Positions 10,915 to 20,740 of a DNA stretch of 27,500 nt are shown piece after piece. The notes below the pieces were generated by a model. It saw only the letters and a list, made by a program, of their open reading frames with translations. It had not been told where the DNA came from and did no database searches. The stretch is taken from positions 1-27,500 of the forward strand of contig CABPSV020000113.1 in the NCBI GenBank assembly GCA_902459845.2, read 5' to 3'. Made by a program: the position numbers and the translations under genes. Source of the DNA: Hepatocystis sp. ex Piliocolobus tephrosceles (taxonomy: Eukaryota > Apicomplexa > Aconoidasida > Haemosporida > Plasmodiidae). Every line of letters begins with the position of its first letter. Within the stretch, counting starts at the first letter, position 1.

Positions 10915-11703
10915 TTATTTTTCATTAGTTGGTGGTAAACTGAAAACAACATCCCTCTTAGTTATTGCTTTATACACAGCTGCAAAACTATGTAATTTAT
11001 CCTCTATGTTATCTCTTTGTCTTTCTTTTGAATCTAATATAATTTTGTATAACCTTTTTCCATCGGTGTTCATGCTTATTCTAAAAAAAAAGTTAAAAAT
11101 AGATATATATATATATATATATATAAACATATGCACAAATGTATGCGAAACAGTTAACACCAATACATACGTAGGATTGTTAAATATATATTTAAAACAA
11201 AACTGTTACATATATAATTTATTTATTTGTAAAAAAAATGACTTATCTGTGTAATTATTTATTTAATTTTATTACCTTTGTCCTATGATTTCACTTGGTG
11301 CTACAATATCTTCTAACATTGCCTCATAAACATGTTTCAAAGTTCTAGATCTTGGTATTATTTTAAATTTTTTGTTTTTTTGGTTAGCTTTTAAAGTTTC
11401 TCTTTTTGCCACAATCACAACATATTTTTTAGTTTTTTTTTCAATTTCGCTAATTAACTTTTTATGTATTTTCTTTACATATGTCATATACGTTTTATAT
11501 GGGATATATACTAAAATTGTTTTTTTTTTTAATTTTTCAGTATCTATTAATTCGCATGATACAATCTTGATTGCTTTTACTTCGTTCTTTATATCTGATG
11601 CGGGTGATAACTCAATGTCAATTAAACATTGTGCGACTTCTTCTTCCAACTCAGTAGTTGTTTTTTTGAGAATTTTATTTTTAATTGTAGCCGGTTTTTC
11701 CAT
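10915..11703 (-). CDS. RPS7: 40S ribosomal protein eS7, two exons
   Basis: Exon 1 is 11703 down to 11276 and exon 2 is 11080 down to 10915, separated by a 195-nt intron (donor AAAG|GTAAT, acceptor TTTTTTTTTAG|AATAAG on the coding strand). The split Arg codon AG|A restores the family sequence SEIIGQR-ISMNTDGKR. The product is 197 aa, against 194 in human. Family landmarks are the IPRSRTLKHVYEAMLED segment, the PSEIIG turn, the KERQRDN stretch of the second exon and the C-terminal ITKRDVVF strand. eS7 is a structural protein of the small ribosomal subunit and also enters the small-subunit processome. The ATG at 11703 sits in AAAATGG and is the first of the frame. The gene converges on the helicase gene. 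Confidence 0.96.
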
Positions 11704-12278
11704 TTTTTTTTATTTTTTTTAAATAATTTAATTCAGTATGATTACATTAACCTGTAAAAATATTAAACGCGTTTTTATTATTATTCATGCATACATATAT
11801 ATATATATATATATACGTTCATATATATATTTATTTTATTGTTATTATTTTCCAGTATATTAAAAATAAAACTCTTATATCTACTTTTTATTATTTATTC
11901 ATATATATTATGTGAATAGAGCATAGAAATTTTACTGATAAATGCAAGCATACATACGAACATAAATACAAATGCAAGTACAAGCAAAAAATACAAACAT
12001 AAATACAAACACTAGTACTTTTTAATTTTTTTTTTACCTTTTGGAACTTATGAGATTACAGAAAAAAAAAAAAAAGCTTTTTCGATTTTTGTTAAATACT
12101 GTTTATTTCTTTCAAAAGTTTTGTTGTAAATAAACTAAATTTGATAATTCAATTGAGATTGTATATGTAAAATATATTTTTTTTTTTTTTCTTTTCTCAA
12201 AGATAATATATTTATTTAAATAAATAAACACAAGTTTTTACAAATTTTTATGCTTATAAAAATAAATCCAAAATGGGT

Positions 12279-12314
<36 letters not shown>

Positions 12315-12565
12315 TACGTTGTTCACATGTCACATATTTGTTTTGTATTATTATAAAAAAGAAATATATATATAAATATATATATATAAAAAGTCAGACG
12401 ATATCACATATACGCACTTATTAAATTTGTACAATTTTTGTACAATTAGTTTATGTATGTTTTTGTAATTATGATGTAATTAATTTTTTTTAATTTATTC
12501 GTGTTTGCCATCTACGTTTATTTATTATTTGGTAATTATTTTATTTATTATTTTTTTTTTAAGTT

Positions 12566-12598
<33 letters not shown>

Positions 12599-12789
12599 AC
12601 AAATCTCTTTCAAAATACAATTTGGAAAAACGCACCACTTGTAGCTCCCCCAGTTTTTAATGTTAAAAAAAAAAAAAAAACTTGAATATAATTAAATCAT
12701 ACAAAAAATGAGCTCACTTCTTATGTACATAATATTAATAAATGTATGTTAGCATATAAATAAAATTAATGCGAATTTTCAATTGTATT

Positions 12790-12920
12790 TTAAATGGTTT
12801 TTTTTTAAATGGTTTTTTTTTAAATGGTTTTTTTTAAATAGCTTGTTTTTAAATGGCTTGTTTTTAAATGGCTTGTTTTTAAATGGCTTGTTTTTAAATG
12901 GCTTGTTTTTAAATGAATTT
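12790..12920. repeat. 14-15-nt tandem array (AAATGGCTTGTTTTT)
   Basis: About nine copies of a unit that changes along its length. The first copies are AAATGG followed by a T run; later ones are AAATGGCTTGTTTTT. The last copy drifts to AAATGAATTT, followed by related TTAAATTATTTT units to about 13010. It lies inside the eS7/helical-protein spacer. Confidence 0.85.
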
Positions 12921-13737
12921 TTTTTAATGATTTTTGTAAAATGATATTTTTTAAATTATTTTTTTTAAATTATTTTTGTTAAATTATTTTTTTTAAATTA
13001 TTTTTTTTGATGTGGCGTACGTGTATATGTTCCTTTAAACTTTTTATTATAAGCTTTATGGATAAATGTACATATATTAAGCGACAGGAAAAATATTAAT
13101 ATAAGAACATATGTTTTTTTAAAAAAAGAATATATATGTAAAATTTAAAATTTTATTTCTTGTTTCTTTTTTATTTTTGAATTTTCCCAAATGGTAATAA
13201 TATTACAGTGAGGTAATATTATTACAGTGATAAGAACATACCACAGAATATATTAAATATGCAAGTAAATAACTTATATAAACATACTAACATAATAGAA
13301 TATAATTATATATGAAGGTATTACATATACATAACGAACGGTATTTTTCTAACATTTATTCACTAGTTATGCACTAAATAAAATGCCAGCTTTTAAACAA
13401 ACATATTATATAATGTGTTAAAATATTGTACAAGCGCAAATTGATAAACTTTTTTTTTTTTTTTTTTTTTTTGTATAACACCTTATAAAAATTATGCAAG
13501 AACAAAAATAATATTAAAGCTATTATTTGTAAAACATTCATTGTTATTTCGATTTTACAATGATATATTTCTGCACCACGTAATATACATTTCTTGGATG
13601 TTCTTACGAATTGTCCGATACCTTATCTTATTTCAATTTGTTCATACAACTTTACCGTAGTTCCATTTATAAATATTACTTTTTTTTTTTTCTTTTAATA
13701 TAACCATAGGTTTTCACACAAAAATATTTTTGTATCA

Positions 13738-13783
<46 letters not shown>

Positions 13784-14140
13784 GGATGGCATTTACATAC
13801 ATACTACCATCTTAAAACATATTTTTTAAAGGTTGCTTTGTGTTCATACATATACAAAAAGGTGTTACATCTCCCATAAATTATCTCAAAAACAAAAAAA
13901 AACCAAATAAACGAATAAATAAATAAACTATTTTTTATTTTGTACAAAATTGTACTTTTTACCACACAAAAAAGGTAGTAAAAAAAAAGAAAAAAAAACA
14001 ATAATAAGCACATACTTATATAATTTTTTTTTTATGTACTGATTAGATACGTTTTAAAAAATATGTATATCCATGTGTAACGATTAAGAATGATTTTTTT
14101 TTAAATAAACATATAAAAGTAAATAAAATTTATACTATTG

Positions 14141-14192
14141 TTGTAATTATATGCAGTTGTAATTATATGCAGTTGTAATTATATGCAGTTGT
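14141..14192. repeat. 16-nt tandem array (TTGTAATTATATGCAG)
   Basis: Three perfect copies of a 16-nt unit, each containing ATGCAG, lie immediately before the higher-complexity island that begins at about 14195. Confidence 0.9.
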
Positions 14193-14570
14193 ATATATGT
14201 GAGCCGCTAGGAACTGCTAATTTTAAAACTCGACATTAATCGTTTATTTAATCAGTAGTGGTACTTATTCGTGTCCATTTAAAATAAATTTCCGAGTAAC
14301 TATTTAATTGGATATCGACTTAGTCAAACTCTAACACTGATGAAAATTTTTCTATACAACGACAAAATAAAAAAAAAAAAAAAAATAATAATAATAAAAA
14401 AAAAAAAAATAAAAAAAGCCTAAATTTGTAAAAAAAATAATAAAAAAAATAATAAAAAAAATAAAAGGAATGCAATTAATAAGTACGACTGACTTCCTTA
14501 CAACGTAAAACTTTTAAATGCAAAATTTTGTCAGTAATTGTAAAAATTATTTTATTATAAAAACGGATTT

Positions 14571-14610
<40 letters not shown>

Positions 14611-14749
14611 CCATCCCTTTTTCAACCATTTTTTTAAAAAACAATAAACGAATTAATTATTAAACAGTTACGAAATGTAAATGAGCATAGTGTAAAGCAA
14701 AAAAAAAAAAAAAAAAAAAAAAAAGCAAAATCGATCAGCGACTGTACAA

Positions 14750-14815
14750 ATGCATTCTATTATTATACAGTAAGATTGTTACATGATATATGTGCTCACA
14801 TTCGAAGCCGCTTAA
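14750..14815 (+). promoter_or_regulatory. Two short upstream ORFs before the helical-repeat gene
   Basis: ATG at 14750 opens a 7-codon frame (MHSIIIQ) ending with TAA at 14771-14773. ATG at 14783 opens a 10-codon frame (MIYVLTFEAA) ending with TAA at 14813-14815. Both finish before the assigned start at 14842, the second only 26 nt before it. Both would repress or tune translation if the leader includes them. Confidence 0.6.
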
Positions 14816-14841
14816 ATGAAATTTGCGTGCAAATAAACGAA

Positions 14842-17424
14842 ATGAGTATTTATAAAATCTGTCCACTGGGCCATAAAATAAACGTACCTTATAAAAAATT
14901 TTTTAACATAAAATGTTTTAGTAATGCACAAGTTCCTACAAGAGTAGGTTTTATGAAACCTAGTTTTAAGTTAAATAGGAAAGCTCAAAAATATATTGTT
15001 AATGTTCAATGGATAAAAAGTACAGATACTAAAGAATTAGAAAAGTTGTGTAAGAACATAAGAAATGATGCTGATTCATTTAATACTTATGAAATTATTG
15101 ATATAGTTTATTATTTAAGTAAGGTTCCTAATAAGAAAGCTTATTTAACTATTGAACCTTTGTTATTTTATTTTTTTCGAAAATATAATTCTTCAGTTAA
15201 TTTAAATGGTGTAGCAATACATAGATTATTAAGAGTACTAACAGAATATCAAGATTTAGTGTATAGAGAATGGATTTATTTAATTGCAAATATTGTTTCT
15301 AAGAAACATGCACATATATCTATGCGAGATATTCAACTTATTTTAGATGATTTAGCGTTATTTTATGATTTTCAAATACATTGTCATATAATGGCATTTT
15401 ATAATACCATTATTATGAGAATTCATGAGTTAGAAGTAAAAAGATTACCATTTCTTATACATGTTATTGGTAGAATAGGATGTAGCAATGATAAATTATT
15501 AAAAATATTGTATAATACTTTAAAAAAACATATATATATAAAAGAGTTATATAGATCTGATTTTTCGGGTCTTCTACTACGAGGATTAGCAAATCTAAAA
15601 ATATCACCTGAACATTTTATTCTAGAACAATTATATCAACCAGTTAAAGATAACATTAATTATACAAATATCAAGTACTTATCATGGTGTGCTGATGGTT
15701 TTTCTAGATTAAATTATTTTACTCCTTTACCATTACTTGTTAATCAAATAATAAAAATGCGACACCAAATAACTCAACTAGAATTAAATGATTTTTCTTC
15801 TATACTTAATTGTATTCAATCATATATTTTAATTAAACAGTATTACAAACAGAATAATAGTTCTCCGTTTTTAGATGAGAACAAGCAAACTTATACCTCT
15901 CATCAAAATAGTGACAAAAATGAACAAAAAAAGCTGAATAGAAATGAACCAAAAAGGCAGGATAAAATGAACACTATGTCGGAGCAGCAACAGGAGTGTG
16001 CTACACCCATCAACTTTAACCTGACTAATGCTGATGTTATATCACATAAAAACGACACACATACAAAAGATATAAAAGAATTATTTTTAAAAGGTAATAA
16101 TGATGATAGCCTCATAAGTATTGAAGAATTATATAGTATTTATTTAAAATTAGAAAATATAATTTTGGAAAAAGTCACTGAATGTATTTATAACAGTACA
16201 CCTCCATATAGAGTTATAATGTTTGAACTACTAACTAGATTATTTAGGTTTCATAAACAACCCATTGATCTTATTATTAATATGAATACACACAGATATG
16301 ACACTTCTTTATTATTAAGACATACAAACAGCCTTTCACTTATCATATCAAATACAGATAATAGAATAATGAGTAAATCTAATTTATCTTTTCAAGTTAG
16401 TAAATATAATTTAAAAAATGAATTTTTTTTTAACAACACATCTACAATTGACGCAATGCCCCAAGCGAACCATACAGATGACAATGGACATGGCAAAGAA
16501 CAGGGAAATGGACGTGACAATGGACATGGCAAAGAACAGGGCAATAGACGTGACAATGGACATGGCAAAGAACAGGGCAATAGACGTGACAATGAACAGG
16601 GCAATAGACGTGACAATGAACAGGACAATAGACGTGACAATGAACAGGGCAAAGAACAGGGCAATAGACGTGACAATGAACAGGGCAAAGAACAGGGCAA
16701 TAGACGTGACAATGAACAGGGCAATGGACGTGACAATGAACAGGGCAAACAGAACAATGATAGATGTTTAGATGGTGAAGAAAAACAAAACAATGATCAA
16801 CATAAAAGAGATATGGGCATGGAATACGAACAAAAACGGATAAAAAAATATACAAAAAAATATACTAACAAAAATAACGAACAAAATAGTGAAGAACATA
16901 ATGAAGCGGCGGCGAATTCAAATACTAATGCTTCTTTACCTAAAATATTAAAAAACTTTTTACATTCTATCTTTTTTAGAACCGCTTCATTAGGAAGTAG
17001 AACTATTATGCTATTGCTTATTGCTTTGGTACGATTAAATTTTGGTGAGCGAGAAAAAGTAGAATATTTAAATAAAGTAGATTCAAATATTTTACCTTTT
17101 TCAAAAGCTAATGAAATATATAGACCATTAACTAAATGTATTATACGTGAAGTAATACGAAAAGTTGATACATTAAATTCAGAGGAATTGATAATTTGCA
17201 CGATGTGTTTAATAGAACTAGATGCTTTAAATTTAAATGATGATTTATTTCCTTTGTTAATTCATAGATTATTTATTTTATATAAAACTAATTACATGAG
17301 TAATGATCATCTCCTACAATTAAAACATTTGTTACAATTTCTGTATGGTCATAAAAGGGACATAATAACAAGCAAGTTGAATTTTGCAACAATAAAAAAG
17401 TTTAAGTTTTTTATACACCTTTAA
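14842..17424 (+). CDS. Large alpha-helical protein, probably mitochondrial; possible heptatricopeptide-repeat (HPR) type
   Basis: An intronless 860-aa protein. The frame is open further 5', but the first in-frame ATG is at 14842, so I start there. Residues 1-55 are rich in Lys/Arg and nearly free of acid, as in a mitochondrial or apicoplast targeting region. Residues about 65-340 and 690-860 look like successive helical hairpins rich in Leu/Ile/Tyr, for example a LSWCADGFSRLNYF element, in the style of apicomplexan organellar RNA-binding HPR/RAP proteins. No C-terminal RAP domain is recognisable. Two low-complexity inserts interrupt the fold: about 340-413 (Asn/Lys/Glu/Gln-rich) and about 545-690 (NGHGKEQGNRRD-type repeats followed by a Lys/Asn/Glu stretch). 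I do not recognise the orthologue. The organelle and RNA-binding role are inferences from fold style. Confidence 0.75.
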   Translation: MSIYKICPLGHKINVPYKKFFNIKCFSNAQVPTRVGFMKPSFKLNRKAQKYIVNVQWIKSTDTKELEKLCKNIRNDADSFNTYEIIDIVYYLSKVPNKKAYLTIEPLLFYFFRKYNSSVNLNGVAIHRLLRVLTEYQDLVYREWIYLIANIVSKKHAHISMRDIQLILDDLALFYDFQIHCHIMAFYNTIIMRIHELEVKRLPFLIHVIGRIGCSNDKLLKILYNTLKKHIYIKELYRSDFSGLLLRGLANLKISPEHFILEQLYQPVKDNINYTNIKYLSWCADGFSRLNYFTPLPLLVNQIIKMRHQITQLELNDFSSILNCIQSYILIKQYYKQNNSSPFLDENKQTYTSHQNSDKNEQKKLNRNEPKRQDKMNTMSEQQQECATPINFNLTNADVISHKNDTHTKDIKELFLKGNNDDSLISIEELYSIYLKLENIILEKVTECIYNSTPPYRVIMFELLTRLFRFHKQPIDLIINMNTHRYDTSLLLRHTNSLSLIISNTDNRIMSKSNLSFQVSKYNLKNEFFFNNTSTIDAMPQANHTDDNGHGKEQGNGRDNGHGKEQGNRRDNGHGKEQGNRRDNEQGNRRDNEQDNRRDNEQGKEQGNRRDNEQGKEQGNRRDNEQGNGRDNEQGKQNNDRCLDGEEKQNNDQHKRDMGMEYEQKRIKKYTKKYTNKNNEQNSEEHNEAAANSNTNASLPKILKNFLHSIFFRTASLGSRTIMLLLIALVRLNFGEREKVEYLNKVDSNILPFSKANEIYRPLTKCIIREVIRKVDTLNSEELIICTMCLIELDALNLNDDLFPLLIHRLFILYKTNYMSNDHLLQLKHLLQFLYGHKRDIITSKLNFATIKKFKFFIHL
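16477..16747 (+). repeat. Coding repeat of NGHGKEQGNRRD type
   Basis: Units combining GHGKEQ, GNRRD and NEQGN modules (12- to 15-nt submodules, 36- to 45-nt blocks) fill about 90 codons of the helical-repeat protein. The array is hydrophilic with alternating basic and acidic residues. Every frame on both strands stays open because all module lengths are multiples of three. Confidence 0.9.
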
Positions 17425-17871
17425 ATCGTGCGTAGTACATTTATAACATCATAATAACATCACAATAACATCATAATAACACCACAATAACATCATAATA
17501 ACATCACATATATGTATAATATTTTGTATGCATTTTTTTTTTTTTTTTTTTTTGTTTACCTCTTCTTTTTTTCTCTTTATAATGCGGTTTATATATAATG
17601 TCAGCTTTTTAACGTTTCACATTTTTATTTTGTTTCATTTATAAGTTTATTTTTTTATTGTTCACATAATAACGCTCGATCTTTTTTTTTTTTTTTAATT
17701 CCAACTTTTTAATTATAACTTATTAATTATAACTTTTTAATTCTAACTTATTAATTATAACTTATTAATTATAACTTTTTAATTCTAACTTATTAATTAT
17801 AACTTTTTAATTCTAACTTATTAAGTTCGAGCTTTTTTTTTAAAAACAACTGTAATAAATTTTTATTAACA

Positions 17872-18032
17872 GCAGAAAAAAACGGTAGAAAAAAACGGTA
17901 GAAAAAAACAGTAGTAAAAAACAGTAGTAAAAAACAGTAGAAAAAAACAGTAGTAAAAAACAGTAGTAAAAAACAGTAGTAAAAAACAGCAGAAAAAAAC
18001 AGTAGTAAAAAACAGTAGAAAAAAACAGCAGG
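17872..18032. repeat. 13-nt tandem array (CAGTAGTAAAAAA)
   Basis: About twelve copies of a 13-nt unit with point variants (CGGTAGAAAAAAA, CAGCAGAAAAAAA). The minus strand stays open across it and reads as a 13-residue Phe/Leu/Tyr/Cys repeat. That is expected when a 13-nt unit cycles through three frames without a stop, and there is no other sign of coding. Confidence 0.9.
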
Positions 18033-18496
18033 AAAAAAAACTCCAGCAAAAATTGATTAATAATGCTTTATTTTGTCAAAAATATATTTTCCACACTAAC
18101 ACAAAAGCATTAATTTATATAAGAACGAGAAATATTTTTACTTTTTATACCAAAAAAATTAAAATAAAATAACAATTATGCTCATGTTACAAAATAATTT
18201 TTTTTTATAAAAAAAAATGTAAAAAAAAAAAAAAAAAAAAAAAAAATGCTTTTAATCAGTATGCTCTTATAAAAATATATAAAAATGTAACTGTACATGT
18301 ATGTATAATCTTTTAAATATATTTTTTATTATTTCATTTTATTTCTTTTTCGTTTCCAATATTTTTCAAACTTTGTATACACTTTATGCGTCAAAAAAAT
18401 ATATGAATAATAAACTACCAATAAATTAATATTTGCAACTACATTTGATAAATTAAATTTTTTTTTCAAGTGTTAATTTATATATATAATTTTATT

Positions 18497-18639
18497 TAGC
18501 ATTTATTTAACATTTATTTAACATTTATTTAGCATTTATTTAGCATTTATTTAGCATTTATTTGGCATTTATTTGGTATTTATTTGGCATTTATTTGGCA
18601 TTTATTTGGCATTTATTTGGCATTTATTTGGCATTTATC
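18497..18639. repeat. 11-nt tandem array (CATTTATTTGG)
   Basis: About thirteen copies of an 11-nt unit ending about 200 nt upstream of the next gene's ATG. Variants are ordered along the array: units ending AA first, then AG, then GG. This gradient is typical of stepwise local expansion. Confidence 0.92.
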
Positions 18640-18739
18640 GCTTTTTTTTTCTTTTTTTCTTTTTTTAAATTGCTGTAACTTAAAAGTATTGCGTATAATA
18701 TAATTTCGTCAATGTATGTGAAAGTATAAATACATACGA

Positions 18740-18774
<35 letters not shown>

Positions 18775-18840
18775 TATGTAAACATATTTATGTATTATTC
18801 ATACATATTTGTTTTTATTTATGTATAACAAATATTGAAG

Positions 18841-19451
18841 ATGTTAACATTTATAAAAAAGGCCTCTAAGGGTTTCGTCTACTGTTGCTCCTGTTGTAAA
18901 AAGTATGGATAAAAAAAAAATATGAGAATAAACTAGCTGACATAAGAATGTACCTGTGTTTGCATATGAACATATATGTATATATATACTTGTGTTAACT
19001 ATTAAGTAAACTTATGTTTAAACCTGTAAACATAGTCCATTTATGTCCGTTCATTTGTGTTCGCTCATTTGTGTTTTCTCATTTGTGTTCTCTCATTTGT
19101 GTTCTCTCATTTGTGTTCATCTCTGATCAAGCGTTTTTAAATAACATTACATTGATAAAAATATAATGATTATTTTTAATAATATATCAGCAAAATATAT
19201 TATTTTATGCACATTTCGTGAGACGCTCTTAACATGTTCATAGCACATTCGTTATTTTTTAAAAACGGCGTAGTTCTTGTGTTTTACATTTACTTGTCTC
19301 TAATTTTTATATTTTGCTTTACTTTCAAATTTTCTAGTTTTAAAGTTCGTAAGTTTTTTAGTGAAGATTATTTTTGGACTAAAGCCAACATCGGCCCACT
19401 TTGTATTGGCATTTTAACAGCACCCTATTGGTTTTCAGCATTAAAAGTATA

Positions 19452-19491
<40 letters not shown>

Positions 19492-19808
19492 CCCAGATTT
19501 AGCGAAAACAATATTTGAATGTTAATACACAAAATAGGGAAATACCAGTTTGTACATATATTATATACTTATACATATTTATACACATATTGATATATTT
19601 TATTTTTTTTTTTTTTTTTTTGTAGAATTTTTACTGGACTACACGTTATGAACGATTAAATCAACAGGAAATATTGTCTGATAGATTTACTTGGTTATAT
19701 GAAAGGATGTTAGAAGACGAAGTACATAAAACTCTTTTACGCAAATTGCCTTCATACAATTTTAAAGACAGTGGTCCAGAAAATATATTAGGACCCAGCA
19801 AAATATAA
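18841..19808 (+). CDS. Small single-pass membrane protein with a CCxCC motif, three exons
   Basis: Exons 18841-18902, 19338-19446 and 19626-19808 give 117 aa. The splice phases agree: AA|T makes Asn21, then a phase-0 join SALK-NFYW. All sites are GT..AG, and the exon 2 acceptor (TTTTCTAG) follows a long pyrimidine-rich tract. Residues 1-20 are short and basic, then YCCSCCK (CCxCC). One hydrophobic helix, IGPLCIGILTAPYWFSAL, lies at about 39-56, flanked by aromatic residues. The tail is charged and helical (RYERLNQQEILSDRFTWLYE) and ends GPENILGPSKI. No domain is recognised. Size and shape suit a small inner-mitochondrial-membrane or respiratory-chain accessory protein, but that is a guess. 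An alternative unspliced start at 19234 would replace exon 1 with a very hydrophobic stretch that I read as the intron's pyrimidine tract. Confidence 0.72.
19035..19118 (+). repeat. 14-nt array in intron 1 of the small membrane-protein gene
   Basis: About five copies of a unit like TTTGTGTTCTCTCA lie inside the 435-nt intron 1 (18903-19337), on the transcribed strand. Confidence 0.8.
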
Positions 19809-19954
19809 CATTTTTTTTTTTTTTTTTTTTTTTTTGGCTGTAATCACATATACATACATATATATATGTATATATATTTATGGTAAATTAAGAGTGATTG
19901 ATTTAAAATAATTATGTATAGTATAATAACGATAGTACAGAGTTGCAAATATTA

Positions 19955-19989
<35 letters not shown>

Positions 19990-20157
19990 CATGTGGATGA
20001 ACCACCTATGTATGGTTCCATTAGAATATTGCTAATATATATTCTAACGAACTATCTAACTGTATTTATAATTATATTACTATACATACCTTTTTACAAA
20101 ACATCACAATAAATATAGCCAATTTTATTTTATTTTTTTTATAACACCATTTGCATT
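19809..20157. other. Short spacer before the methyltransferase gene
   Basis: The 349 nt between two plus-strand genes hold a T run directly after the stop (19812-19835) and (TA)n at about 19960-19986. No gene or recognisable signal was seen. The promoter of the methyltransferase gene must be here unless its transcript overlaps the upstream gene. Confidence 0.65.
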
Positions 20158-20691
20158 ATGACATTTTCATCTGAGTTTAAAATTAATTTTGATTTTATTT
20201 ATAATGACGAAGAAGTTAAAAAGAATGTATACTTACCCAGTAGTGACACGTTTACTTTTGTTGACGCTTTAGAAAATGAAGTTGATAACATTTCCTCAGA
20301 TGTAAATATAGTTTTGGAAATGGGGTAATTAATCAAATTATTAAAACGATATGACATGCTTATGTCCATATTCTGTCCATATTACATGTCCCGTCCATAT
20401 TATATGTCCTATCCATATTATATGTTTTATTCATATTATATGTCCTATCCATATTATATGTTTTATTCATATTATATGTCCTATCCATATTATATGTTTT
20501 ATTCATATTATATGTCCTATCCATATTATATGTTTTATTCATATTATATGTCCTATCCATATTATATGTTTTATTCATATTATATGTCCTATCCATATTA
20601 TATGTTTTATTCATATTATATGTCCTATCCATATTATATGTTTTATTCATATTATATGTCCTATCCATATTATATGTTTAAATTTAAATCG

Positions 20692-20740
<49 letters not shown>

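Larger units (their letters stand above)
11704..14841. promoter_or_regulatory. 3.1-kb divergent spacer between eS7 and the helical-repeat gene
   Basis: No protein gene can be supported here. Promoters and leaders of both flanking genes must be inside. Contents in order: (TA)n at 11794-11814; A/T runs; a T run of about 33 at 12281-12313; a GC-richer patch at 12600-12660; a 14-15-nt array at 12790-12920 passing into a TTAAATTATTTT array to about 13010; two near-identical 19-nt direct repeats at 13193-13230; a (TA)n tract of about 42 nt at 13740-13781; a 16-nt array at 14141-14192; a higher-complexity island at 14195-14365; an A-rich AATAAAA region at 14365-14465; and homopolymers at 14576-14610 and 14698-14724. 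Confidence 0.7.
17425..18840. other. Spacer of 1.4 kb with four tandem arrays
   Basis: It lies between two plus-strand genes and so contains the 3' end of one and the promoter of the next. No gene was seen. Arrays: 11-nt (AATAACATCAT/C) at 17442-17508; 14-nt (AACTTATTAATTAT and variants) at 17703-17822; 13-nt (CAGTAGTAAAAAA) at 17872-18032; 11-nt (CATTTATTTGG) at 18497-18639. There is also an A run of about 28 at 18220-18246 and (TA)n at 18743-18770. Confidence 0.75.

Noticed and set aside
13193..13230. Two near-identical copies of GGTAATAATATTACAGTGA containing TAATATTAC, the nonanucleotide of some CRESS-DNA virus origins.
   Set aside because: No stem-loop with G/C arms and no Rep gene nearby. 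The nonamer is A/T-rich enough to arise by chance here.
13482..13541. A minus-strand 20-codon frame (MNVLQIIALILFLFLHNFYK) that looks like a signal-peptide first exon with a GTGTTA donor.
   Set aside because: No downstream minus-strand exon of any length could be found between 11704 and 13480, and hydrophobic codons are the background in T/A-rich DNA.
11704..14841. A centromere in the long AT-rich spacer.
   Set aside because: Although repeat-rich and AT-rich, it is interrupted by G/C-richer islands and flanked by ordinary promoters. No uniform core of about 2 kb was seen.
16392..16855. Three alternate frames over the NGHGKEQ repeat (Cys/Ser/Leu, Cys/His/Val and Met/Asp repeats).
   Set aside because: Same cause: periodic DNA with unit lengths divisible by three. 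No conserved flanking sequence in those frames.
17840..18049. A Phe/Leu/Tyr/Cys-rich minus-strand frame resembling a membrane protein.
   Set aside because: It is the three-frame reading of a 13-nt array with no start context and no non-repeat sequence.
19234..19452. A 72-codon frame starting MFIAHSLFFK as an independent gene.
   Set aside because: Its first third is the pyrimidine-rich intron end. The last two thirds are exon 2 of the three-exon gene and join exons 1 and 3 in phase.
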